This document shows positions 59,059-64,000 of a stretch of 64,000 nt of DNA, one piece after another. Location of the stretch: the NCBI RefSeq assembly GCF_042682745.1, contig NZ_JBHUIO010000002.1, positions 1,312,954 through 1,376,953 of the forward strand. Reading direction: 5' to 3'. Made by a program: the position numbers and the translations under genes. This stretch comes from Tumebacillus_A lipolyticus (GTDB lineage Bacteria > Bacillota > Bacilli > Tumebacillales > Tumebacillaceae). The notes beneath the pieces were generated by a model. It had not been told where the DNA came from and ran no database searches. It saw only the letters and a program-made list of their open reading frames with translations. Positions within the stretch are counted from its first letter, which is position 1, and the number at the start of each line of letters is the position of its first letter.

Positions 59059-60086
59059 CCGATCACCTCCACGTCGAGCCCTCGCGCCTGCATCGTCGCT
59101 ACAGCTCGGTCAACATCCGCCCTGATGCCGCTCAGCTCCAGCTCCAGCTGTCCGTACGGGGTATCTTTCATTCGCGAGATCGTGCCATGCAGGATGTTAA
59201 ATGCGACCGACTCTCGCTGTAACACCTCAAACATGATCGGCTGGAAGGTCACTTCGCCCAGAAACGTCACCCGCACGATACATCGCGTCTCCTTTCCGGT
59301 CGCTTGCGAAGAGAAATTTTGGCGGAGCAGCCCATCCGACCATTCAAAGCGGCTGACCTGCGCGACAAACTCTTGGGTAATTTCCTGTTGCGGCCGCAGA
59401 AACACTTCTGCCACCTTGCCCGCTTCGACGATCTCCCCATTGTCGATGACAGCCACCCGATCACAGATCTCCTGGATGACCTGCATTTCGTGTGTGATCA
59501 AGATGATGGTGATGCCCGTCTTCCGGTTGATGTCTGCCAGCAGGCGCAAGATCGACTGCGTCGTCATCGGATCGAGCGCTGATGTCGCTTCATCGCAGAG
59601 CAAAACTTTTGGATCGTTCGCCAGCGCTCTGGCAATCCCGACGCGCTGCTTCTGCCCGCCTGAAAGCTGGCTCGGATACTTTTTCGCATGTTCGGAAAGT
59701 CCGACCAGTTTCAGCAGTTCATTCACTCTGCTGTCCACTTCCGCTTTTGACTTTTTGGCGAGTCGAAGGGGAAACGCTACGTTTTCAAAGATCGTGCTCG
59801 AAGAGATCAGATTAAAATGTTGGAAGATCATGCCGATGTCTTGGCGCGCCTTTTGCAGCTCGCGTTTGCTCAGCGTGGTCAGATCGACTCCGTCGATGAT
59901 CACAGAGCCTTGCGTGGGGCGTTCAAGCAGGTTGATACAGCGGATCAAAGTGGATTTGCCCGCACCGCTGTGGCCGATCACTCCAAATATTTCACCCTGT
60001 TCGATCGTGATATCGATTCGTTTGAGAGCGGTGACCGCTTTCTTGTTTACAACGTAGTCCTTGCGAAGATTTTGCAACTTGATCAT
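59055..60086 (-). CDS. metN: Methionine ABC transporter ATP-binding protein
   Basis: 343 residues from ATG 60086 behind AGGAGG; the longer frame to 60206 would run into the riboswitch expression platform. Walker A GHSGAGKST, signature LSGGQKQRVGIARAL, Walker B VLLCDEATSALDP, and a C-terminal NIL regulatory domain (about 265-343) that binds methionine and inhibits transport in known members. First gene of the metNIQ operon. Confidence 0.96.
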   Translation of the reverse strand: MIKLQNLRKDYVVNKKAVTALKRIDITIEQGEIFGVIGHSGAGKSTLIRCINLLERPTQGSVIIDGVDLTTLSKRELQKARQDIGMIFQHFNLISSSTIFENVAFPLRLAKKSKAEVDSRVNELLKLVGLSEHAKKYPSQLSGGQKQRVGIARALANDPKVLLCDEATSALDPMTTQSILRLLADINRKTGITIILITHEMQVIQEICDRVAVIDNGEIVEAGKVAEVFLRPQQEITQEFVAQVSRFEWSDGLLRQNFSSQATGKETRCIVRVTFLGEVTFQPIMFEVLQRESVAFNILHGTISRMKDTPYGQLELELSGIRADVDRAVATMQARGLDVEVIG

Positions 60087-60128
60087 GGTCTCGCTCTCCT
60101 CCTGTCTTCGTAGAATTCTTACCATTTT

Positions 60129-60160
60129 CATAAAAAACGTCATAAAAAACGTCATAAAAA
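60129..60160. repeat. 12-bp tandem repeat after the riboswitch terminator
   Basis: CATAAAAAACGT at 60129-60140 and 60141-60152 and a partial third copy from 60153. On the minus strand these give successive T6 runs directly behind the riboswitch terminator and may strengthen termination. Confidence 0.8.
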
Positions 60161-60322
60161 AATGCCCTTCCGCAAACGAAGGACACAAGGCGATCAACTC
60201 TTGCATCTTTCATCTGCCGAAACAACGTTTCGCAGGAATTGGCACCATTTCAGCTCGTTGCCACACGAACTGACGGTTGCCGGGTTTCACAGGGCCAGAC
60301 CCTCCACCTCTCTTGATGAAAG
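60155..60322 (-). promoter_or_regulatory. SAM-I riboswitch (S-box) controlling metNIQ
   Basis: On the minus strand P1 pairs CTTTCAT (60316-60322) with ATGAAAG (60207-60213). Conserved parts are AGAGAGGTGGAGGG, CTGGCCC, GAAACCCGGCAACC and the later GGTGCCAATTCCTGC. The expression platform is the terminator hairpin TGTCCTTCG/CGGAAGGGCA (60163-60185) with a T7 run. When S-adenosylmethionine binds, the antiterminator cannot form and metNIQ is turned off. Confidence 0.97.
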
Positions 60323-60381
60323 CACGAAAGTATTAAGTTATCAGATCGGGATTCTTGGTTTAGTGCTGGACTATGAATTGG

Positions 60382-60411
60382 AGTATAGCACGTTGTTTCT
60401 TCTGGTGTCAA
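60382..60411 (-). promoter_or_regulatory. Sigma-A promoter of the metNIQ operon
   Basis: Minus-strand TTGACA (60406-60411), 18-bp spacer, TATACT (60382-60387), about 55 bp before the SAM aptamer. Confidence 0.8.
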
Positions 60412-60560
60412 CAACCCTATGAGAAAAAGTATTGCACATTTGGTAGTTTCCTTTGCCTGCACCAATCTTTGCTTCGTGTAGAGCGGAGATCGATCGGTGA
60501 CAATAGAATCGCGGGTTGATCACATCTCCGCCAATCTGACGTGCTGAGGAGGCTGACACA

Positions 60561-61502
60561 TTGAAAAAGTTTACTGCCCTCGCAGGTGTACTTTTGCTCT
60601 CGTCATCCCTGCTCGCTGCTTGTACGCCAAATGCTGCTCCGAACGTGAAAGATCGAGTCGGCAGCTATAGTACGGACCGTGGTGGCCGTATTATGGACAA
60701 CAACAGAATCGGCGTTCGCAACACCCCATATGACCAAGACCGCCTGGGGGTCAGAGACAACATCGGGCCGGATCGAGGCCCGAACGTGTTGACCAATGAT
60801 GCTCGCACTCGACAGGATGCTGCCTTCCGCAATATGCGCACCGACCAGTCGTTGAAAGCGCGGGTGGAATCGATCCCTGGCATCCGCACTGCTCACGTGC
60901 TGGTTGCGGGCAACGTTGCCTATGTCGGTATCAACCAAGGCACCGCTTTGCGCGGTGACGGCAACCGCGCCGGCACGCTCACCCGTGACATGCCGCCGAT
61001 GGCAGCTCGCGATCAAACGATGCACGACGTGAACCGCAACATCCGCGGCGGCACTGTGACACCGTACGGCGATGGGCGCAACATCGGATTGAGCGGCTTG
61101 ACGCCCCAAACGCCTACCACTCCGAGCAACTATGGGACAAACATCATGGGAGCGACTGATGGGACGCGGAATCTGAATCGGGCAGGCACGTACACCGCAC
61201 CGGCTCAGTCTGATGTTTCCAACGATGTGAAACAGCGTGTCGTCGCCGCTGTCAAGCAGGCGAACCCGTCGATCACGACCGTCTACGTGTCGGCAAACCC
61301 AGGGCTGTATAACCGGATGGACGCGTTTGTTCGCGATACAGTCTCAGGTCATCCGATCCGTGGACTTGGCGATCTTGGCGATATGTTGCGTCGTATGTTC
61401 CCCACCACCGGAGGAACTGGAGTCGGCACCGCTGGCACTCCGGGCACTCCTGGTCCAACGACAGGCGGCACCGCACCTGGTGTCACCAACGTGACGCGCT
61501 AG
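60561..61502 (+). CDS. YhcN/YlaJ-type sporulation lipoprotein
   Basis: 313 residues from TTG 60561 behind GAGGAGG. Lipoprotein signal with LLAAC (cysteine 21). The YhcN/YlaJ fold is recognised from SLKARVESIPGIRTAHVLVAGNVAYVGI and, after a Gly/Asn/Thr-rich insert (about 140-215), VKQRVVAAVKQANPSITTVYVSANPGLYNRM. The domain is thus split by a low-complexity insert, and a Gly-Thr-Pro-rich tail follows. Family members localise to the forespore membrane and affect germination. I saw no clear forespore sigma promoter. Confidence 0.83.
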   Translation: MKKFTALAGVLLLSSSLLAACTPNAAPNVKDRVGSYSTDRGGRIMDNNRIGVRNTPYDQDRLGVRDNIGPDRGPNVLTNDARTRQDAAFRNMRTDQSLKARVESIPGIRTAHVLVAGNVAYVGINQGTALRGDGNRAGTLTRDMPPMAARDQTMHDVNRNIRGGTVTPYGDGRNIGLSGLTPQTPTTPSNYGTNIMGATDGTRNLNRAGTYTAPAQSDVSNDVKQRVVAAVKQANPSITTVYVSANPGLYNRMDAFVRDTVSGHPIRGLGDLGDMLRRMFPTTGGTGVGTAGTPGTPGPTTGGTAPGVTNVTR

Positions 61503-61522
61503 CAAGCATGATCAGAGTGATG

Positions 61523-61549
61523 AACCTCGTCTGCGGACGAGGTTTTTCT
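61523..61549 (+). terminator. Terminator of the YhcN-type gene
   Basis: AACCTCGT (61523-61530) pairs with ACGAGGTT (61537-61544) followed by TTTCTT. Confidence 0.85.
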
Positions 61550-61591
61550 TTGCCTTTGCCGTTTTTCATTTCCGCTGCCTTTGCTCAGAAA

Positions 61592-61616
61592 AACCTCTGC
61601 TCGACGAGCAGAGGTT
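61592..61616 (-). terminator. Terminator of the acidic unknown gene
   Basis: AACCTCTGCTCG (61592-61603) and CGAGCAGAGGTT (61605-61616) are exact inverse complements around one base; the minus strand continues TTTCTG. Confidence 0.82.
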
Positions 61617-61650
61617 AAAGGGTTTGATCGATATCGGGAAAGCTACAAGG

Positions 61651-62388
61651 CTACATCAGATCACGGCGTTCCAGCTGAAAGTCGCCGACATGCTCATCTT
61701 GATAGTTCATCGTAAAGGAGATGCATTCCGCATCTGTCTCCGAAAACTCTCGCGCCAAGCATCGCGCAACATCTGTCGTCTCATCCTCATCCATATCGCT
61801 CCACAGGTCGACTCTCCCCGACACATTGCTGCCGATCTCGTCAACTGAGACGAGTCCATACGTGCGATGCTCTTCATCGTGCAGCTGATATTTTGTGTGC
61901 TCGCCATCTTGAAAGACGACAGACAGGTGAAAAGGCTCCTCATCAGCAAGCGCACCATCGATGATGTATCCCTGATCATCATCGTAGAGCAAGTCAGCTT
62001 CTTCGGCTGCTGTGATCTGGAAGTCTTCTTCGAAGCCTTCCGCTTCGTAAATGTCTTCCTCGTCTAACAACAGATCTGCATTTTCCTCATCTGCGATGTC
62101 GATCGGCTCCATCTCCACGATCGATGAAATATCCCCATACATCATCACGACTGAGCTATCTTGGACATTCAGTGCGGAGCCGAGATGATGGATGTAGGTG
62201 CGCACTTCGTCGGTGACGTGCTCCAGCTGCTCCTCATCCACACGGCGGGTGTCGATCTGAATCGTGCCAGTCATGCTGTCACCTTCCCTGTAGATGAGAT
62301 ACAGGTCTCCTGCCCACTCACCGTTGAAATAGATGCTCGTTGTCTCGCCACCGATTGTGCGCAGTTCTGGCTTCATCACAACGTCCAT
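61651..62388 (-). CDS. Unknown acidic protein (245 residues)
   Basis: I do not recognise this family. The protein is strongly acidic, with a central run rich in Asp and Glu (ENADLLLDEEDIYEAEGFEE) between two beta-rich parts: residues 10-95 (SIYFNGEWAGDLYLIYREGD) and 150-245 (FHLSVVFQDGEHTKYQLHDEE, ISFTMNYQDEHVGDFQLER). The two halves have similar strand patterns and may be a duplicated domain. No signal peptide or membrane segment. GGGAGGAG precedes the ATG; a 10-bp inverted repeat (62388-62397 with 62436-62445) covers this site. Convergent with the sporulation lipoprotein gene. Confidence 0.75.
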   Translation of the reverse strand: MDVVMKPELRTIGGETTSIYFNGEWAGDLYLIYREGDSMTGTIQIDTRRVDEEQLEHVTDEVRTYIHHLGSALNVQDSSVVMMYGDISSIVEMEPIDIADEENADLLLDEEDIYEAEGFEEDFQITAAEEADLLYDDDQGYIIDGALADEEPFHLSVVFQDGEHTKYQLHDEEHRTYGLVSVDEIGSNVSGRVDLWSDMDEDETTDVARCLAREFSETDAECISFTMNYQDEHVGDFQLERRDLM

Positions 62389-62445
62389 TTGATCTCCTCC
62401 CTTTTGACAAAGAGTCGTAACTAGTATGTGATCACGGAGATCAAA
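62388..62445 (-). promoter_or_regulatory. Inverted repeat over the ribosome binding site of the acidic protein gene
   Basis: Minus-strand TTTGATCTCC (62436-62445) is the exact complement of GGAGATCAAA (62388-62397), which holds part of the Shine-Dalgarno sequence and the A of the start codon. Between them lies CATACTA (about 62423), which resembles a forespore sigma -10 box. Either an RNA hairpin hiding the ribosome site or a DNA operator around the promoter. Confidence 0.5.
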
Positions 62446-62516
62446 CTACGTTGGTAATGATAGCAATCTCGCCTCGCTCGGTGGCGTCCTAGTGGATGAG
62501 CCGTAGAAAATAAAAA

Positions 62517-62539
62517 AACTCGATTCTAGGAATCGAGTT
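62517..62539 (-). terminator. Terminator of the eight-tRNA cluster
   Basis: AACTCGATTC (62517-62526) pairs with GAATCGAGTT (62530-62539); the minus strand continues TTTTTATTTT, 13 bp past tRNA-Gly. Confidence 0.88.
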
Positions 62540-62551
62540 CAAAAAGACGAT

Positions 62552-62626
62552 TGGAGCGGAAGACGGGATTCGAACCCGCGACCCTCGCCTTGGCAAGGCG
62601 ATGCTCTACCCCTGAGCCACTTCCGC
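62552..62626 (-). tRNA. tRNA-Gly(GCC)
   Basis: Full cloverleaf, 75 nt with encoded CCA. Anticodon loop TTGCCAA gives GCC. Acceptor GCGGAAG pairs with CTTCCGC. Last gene of the cluster. Confidence 0.96.
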
Positions 62627-62639
62627 ATACAGGATGTAT

Positions 62640-62717
62640 GCGTCCAACGTTGCGACAGGACGTCGCGCCCTTAGTTGGACTACCTTTTTGCAATACACCG
62701 CGTCCAACGTTGCGACA
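62640..62717. repeat. 18-bp direct repeat between tRNA-Gly and tRNA-fMet
   Basis: GCGTCCAACGTTGCGACA occurs at 62640-62657 and again at 62700-62717, exactly 60 bp apart, filling most of the spacer between two tRNA genes. Probably a duplication scar or processing-related sequence. Confidence 0.85.
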
Positions 62718-62727
62718 CATAATTAAA

Positions 62728-62803
62728 TGGTTGCGGGGACAGGACTCGAACCTGCGACCTTCGGGTTATGAGCCCGACGAGCTGCCAACTGCTCCACCCC
62801 GCG
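62728..62803 (-). tRNA. Initiator tRNA-fMet(CAT)
   Basis: 76 nt with CCA, anticodon CAT. The C1-A72 mismatch (CGCGGGG against CCCCGCA) and three G-C pairs next to the anticodon loop (TCGGG/CCCGA) mark it as the initiator, not elongator. Confidence 0.94.
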
Positions 62804-62881
62804 ACGACAATATGTTGGAGTTCCCGCATTGCGAAACTACTCGCTTCGCTCAATCAGGCCTCACAGATAAAACATTGAAAA

Positions 62882-62957
62882 TGGTGGAGGTTGACGGGAT
62901 CGAACCGCCGACCCTCTGCTTGTAAGGCAGATGCTCTCCCAGCTGAGCTAAACCTCC
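62882..62957 (-). tRNA. tRNA-Val(TAC)
   Basis: 76 nt with CCA. Anticodon loop CTTACAA gives TAC. Acceptor GGAGGTT pairs with AACCTCC. Confidence 0.96.
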
Positions 62958-62964
62958 GCGTGAA

Positions 62965-63041
62965 TGGCGTGCCCTGAGAGATTCGAACTCCCGGCCTTTT
63001 GATTCGTAGTCAAACGCTCTATCCAGCTGAGCTAAGGGCAC
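62965..63041 (-). tRNA. tRNA-Arg(ACG)
   Basis: 77 nt with CCA. Anticodon loop CTACGAA gives ACG, whose A34 is normally deaminated to inosine by TadA. Confidence 0.96.
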
Positions 63042-63055
63042 GTATTGAATTAAAG

Positions 63056-63131
63056 TGGTGAGCCATGAAGGACTCGAACCTTCGACCCACTGATTAAAAG
63101 TCAGTTGCTCTACCAACTGAGCTAATGGCTC
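63056..63131 (-). tRNA. tRNA-Lys(TTT)
   Basis: 76 nt with CCA. Anticodon loop CTTTTAA gives TTT. Acceptor GAGCCAT pairs with ATGGCTC. Confidence 0.96.
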
Positions 63132-63139
63132 ATGAAAAC

Positions 63140-63214
63140 TGGCTGGGGAGGAAGGGATCGAACCTTCGCATGACGGAGTCAAAGTCCGTTGCCTTACCGC
63201 TTGGCGACTCCCCA
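63140..63214 (-). tRNA. tRNA-Gln(TTG)
   Basis: 75 nt with CCA. Anticodon loop CTTTGAC gives TTG. Acceptor TGGGGAG pairs with CTCCCCA. Confidence 0.95.
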
Positions 63215-63218
63215 ATCT

Positions 63219-63295
63219 TGGGGCGACCGATGGGAATCGAACCCACGAGTGCCAGAGCCACAATCTGGTGCGTTAACCACTTCGCCACGGCCGCC
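63219..63295 (-). tRNA. tRNA-His(GTG)
   Basis: 77 nt with CCA and the extra 5' G (G-1) opposite C73 that marks tRNA-His. Anticodon loop TTGTGGC gives GTG. A queuosine substrate of the tgt product in this window. Confidence 0.96.
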
Positions 63296-63299
63296 ATGA

Positions 63300-63383
63300 T
63301 GGTGGAGAGAGAAGGATTCGAACCTTCGAAGCTTTCGCAACGGATTTACAGTCCGCCCCATTTGGCCACTTTGGTATCTCTCC
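63300..63383 (-). tRNA. tRNA-Tyr(GTA)
   Basis: 84 nt with CCA and a long variable arm. Anticodon loop CTGTAAA gives GTA. First gene of the eight-tRNA cluster; a queuosine substrate. Confidence 0.96.
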
Positions 63384-63435
63384 ACAAGTACAATTTTCGA
63401 TTCACTGTTGCGCCGCTCTGCAAGCGACAGGTCTT

Positions 63436-63464
63436 ATCTTATCATGGTCGTCCACACATCTCAA
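63436..63464 (-). promoter_or_regulatory. Promoter of the tRNA cluster
   Basis: Minus-strand TTGAGA (63459-63464), 17-bp spacer, TAAGAT (63436-63441), about 50 bp upstream of tRNA-Tyr. Confidence 0.6.
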
Positions 63465-63596
63465 CTTGGCTTCACCTACAAACTGAATCAAAACGATCCA
63501 TGACGGCGTATTGGGCGGGCAAATCAACTCGATACTGCTTATCTTAGCATAATACTCACGTTTCTATACCTCTACAGATTAGATCCTGCTAAAAGA

Positions 63597-63636
63597 AAAC
63601 ATGCAACTCGATCACCAGGATCGAGTTGCATGTTTT
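63597..63636. terminator. Hairpin upstream of the tRNA cluster
   Basis: AACATGCAACTCGATC pairs with GATCGAGTTGCATGTT around a 6-base loop, flanked by AAAA and TTTT, so it can terminate in both directions. It isolates the tRNA cluster from the rRNA operon side. Confidence 0.8.
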
Positions 63637-63709
63637 CCACTTATCATACGACAAAAGCTGATCACTTGTGAGAATTTGACCATTGGTAGCAATTCATTCT
63701 CATCGCAGT

Positions 63710-63787
63710 TCACTCACTCGTAGCCATTCACTCACTCGTAGCCATTCACTCACTCATAGCCATCCACTCTCGTAGCCATTCACTCAC
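63710..63787. repeat. 18-bp tandem repeat between two tRNA transcripts
   Basis: Unit TCACTCACTCGTAGCCAT at 63710-63727 and 63728-63745, once with a single change at 63746-63763, a shortened copy at 63764-63779, and a partial copy to 63787. Non-coding. A diverged copy may lie just before it (63685-63709). Confidence 0.88.
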
Positions 63788-63797
63788 GCAAAAAAAT

Positions 63798-63831
63798 AAA
63801 ACCCGATCTGGATGTCTCCAGATCGGGTTTT
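63798..63831 (-). terminator. Terminator after tRNA-Leu (end of rRNA operon)
   Basis: AAAACCCGATCTGG (63798-63811) pairs with CCAGATCGGGTTTT (63818-63831); the minus strand continues ATTTTTTT, 4 bp past tRNA-Leu. Confidence 0.9.
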
Positions 63832-63834
63832 TCT

Positions 63835-63918
63835 TGGTGCGGTCGAGAAGACTCGAACTTCCACGGGTAACCCCACACGCCCCTCAAGCGTGCGCGTCTG
63901 CCATTCCGCCACGACCGC
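63835..63918 (-). tRNA. tRNA-Leu(GAG)
   Basis: 84 nt with CCA and a long variable arm. Anticodon loop TTGAGGG gives GAG. Lies 62 bp after the 23S rRNA end on the same strand and before a strong terminator, so it is the last gene of the rRNA operon. Confidence 0.95.
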
Positions 63919-63980
63919 AATATTTAATAAAGTGTTCCCTGAAAACCGGATGCGAATGTGAGTCGAAGAAAAAGAACTTA

Positions 63981-64000
63981 GGATAAGCCCTCGACCGATT
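63981..64000 (-). rRNA. 23S rRNA, 3' end only (partial)
   Basis: On the minus strand the window edge reads AATCGGTCGAGGGCTTATCC, which matches the conserved 3' terminus of Bacillales 23S rRNA. The rest lies outside the window. The next bases include CATCCGGTTTTCAGGGAAC, a motif common in rRNA spacers of this group. Confidence 0.75.

Noticed and set aside
60087..60206. Upstream extension of metN beginning MQELIALCPS
   Set aside because: It would translate the riboswitch terminator and the 12-bp repeats; the ATG at 60086 follows AGGAGG and matches other MetN proteins.
62526..63385. Several ORFs of 60-140 residues across the tRNA cluster
   Set aside because: They are translations of tRNA genes, with recurrent tRNA-derived peptides.
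63710..63787. CRISPR array
   Set aside because: The 18-bp units are directly adjacent with no spacers, and no cas gene is near.
1..64000. Insertion sequences, prophage genes or integrase attachment sites
   Set aside because: No transposase, integrase or phage structural gene was found on either strand.

Overview
The window is chromosomal DNA from an endospore-forming Gram-positive bacterium (Firmicutes, Bacillales). GC content looks moderately high. Spore genes are present (spoVB, a safA-like LysM coat gene, a CotS-type kinase, a SpoIID-like protein, a YhcN-type lipoprotein). The core gene order resembles the Bacillus subtilis relA-apt-recJ-secDF / comN-spoVB-yrbG-yrzE-yajC-tgt-queA-ruvBA block. 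An Alicyclobacillaceae-type genome such as Tumebacillus would fit, but that is inference from gene content, not proven here.

Layout. (1) 1-21.7 kb: an accessory biosynthetic locus on the minus strand. A 5553-residue NRPS (five A-T modules ending in a ketosynthase) is followed by a 1005-residue PKS protein (AT-ACP-terminal condensation/epimerisation-like domain). After a terminator comes a Bcr/CflA-type efflux pump. The last PKS module is split between two proteins at the KS/AT boundary, and no thioesterase is visible. (2) 21.7-31.2 kb: GNAT, a DUF2203 protein, an unknown 80-aa protein, then the operons recJ-apt-relA-dtd and secD-secF. (3) 31.3-47.3 kb: comN, spoVB, a DUF421 protein, a membrane diguanylate cyclase with two GGDEF domains, a TIGR04086 protein, the chain SpoIID-like/queA/tgt/yajC, an HD-GYP protein, the sigma-I pair sigI-rsgI, and ruvC-ruvA-ruvB. 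(4) 47.5-62.4 kb: a small membrane ORF, a GntR-regulated ABC transporter with a 40-bp perfect palindromic operator, the spore coat pair safA/cotS-like, a Crp/Fnr regulator divergent from two paralogous MFS transporters, a VTT-domain membrane protein, a DUF4097 adhesin-like repeat protein, metN-metI-metQ under a SAM-I riboswitch, a sporulation lipoprotein and an acidic unknown protein. (5) 62.5-64 kb: eight clustered tRNA genes (Tyr, His, Gln, Lys, Arg, Val, fMet, Gly), an 18-bp tandem repeat, tRNA-Leu(GAG), and the extreme 3' end of a 23S rRNA at the right edge, all on the minus strand.

How the parts work together. Most of the window is housekeeping: translation quality and tRNA modification, protein export, Holliday junction resolution, stringent response, methionine uptake. 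The GGDEF and HD-GYP proteins, 5.5 kb apart, could make and break cyclic di-GMP in the same cell. The most likely novelty is the NRPS-PKS locus. Regulatory features worth following are the GntR palindrome, a terminator-bearing leader upstream of the GGDEF gene, and an inverted repeat covering the ribosome binding site of the acidic unknown protein. No transposon, prophage or CRISPR array was seen.
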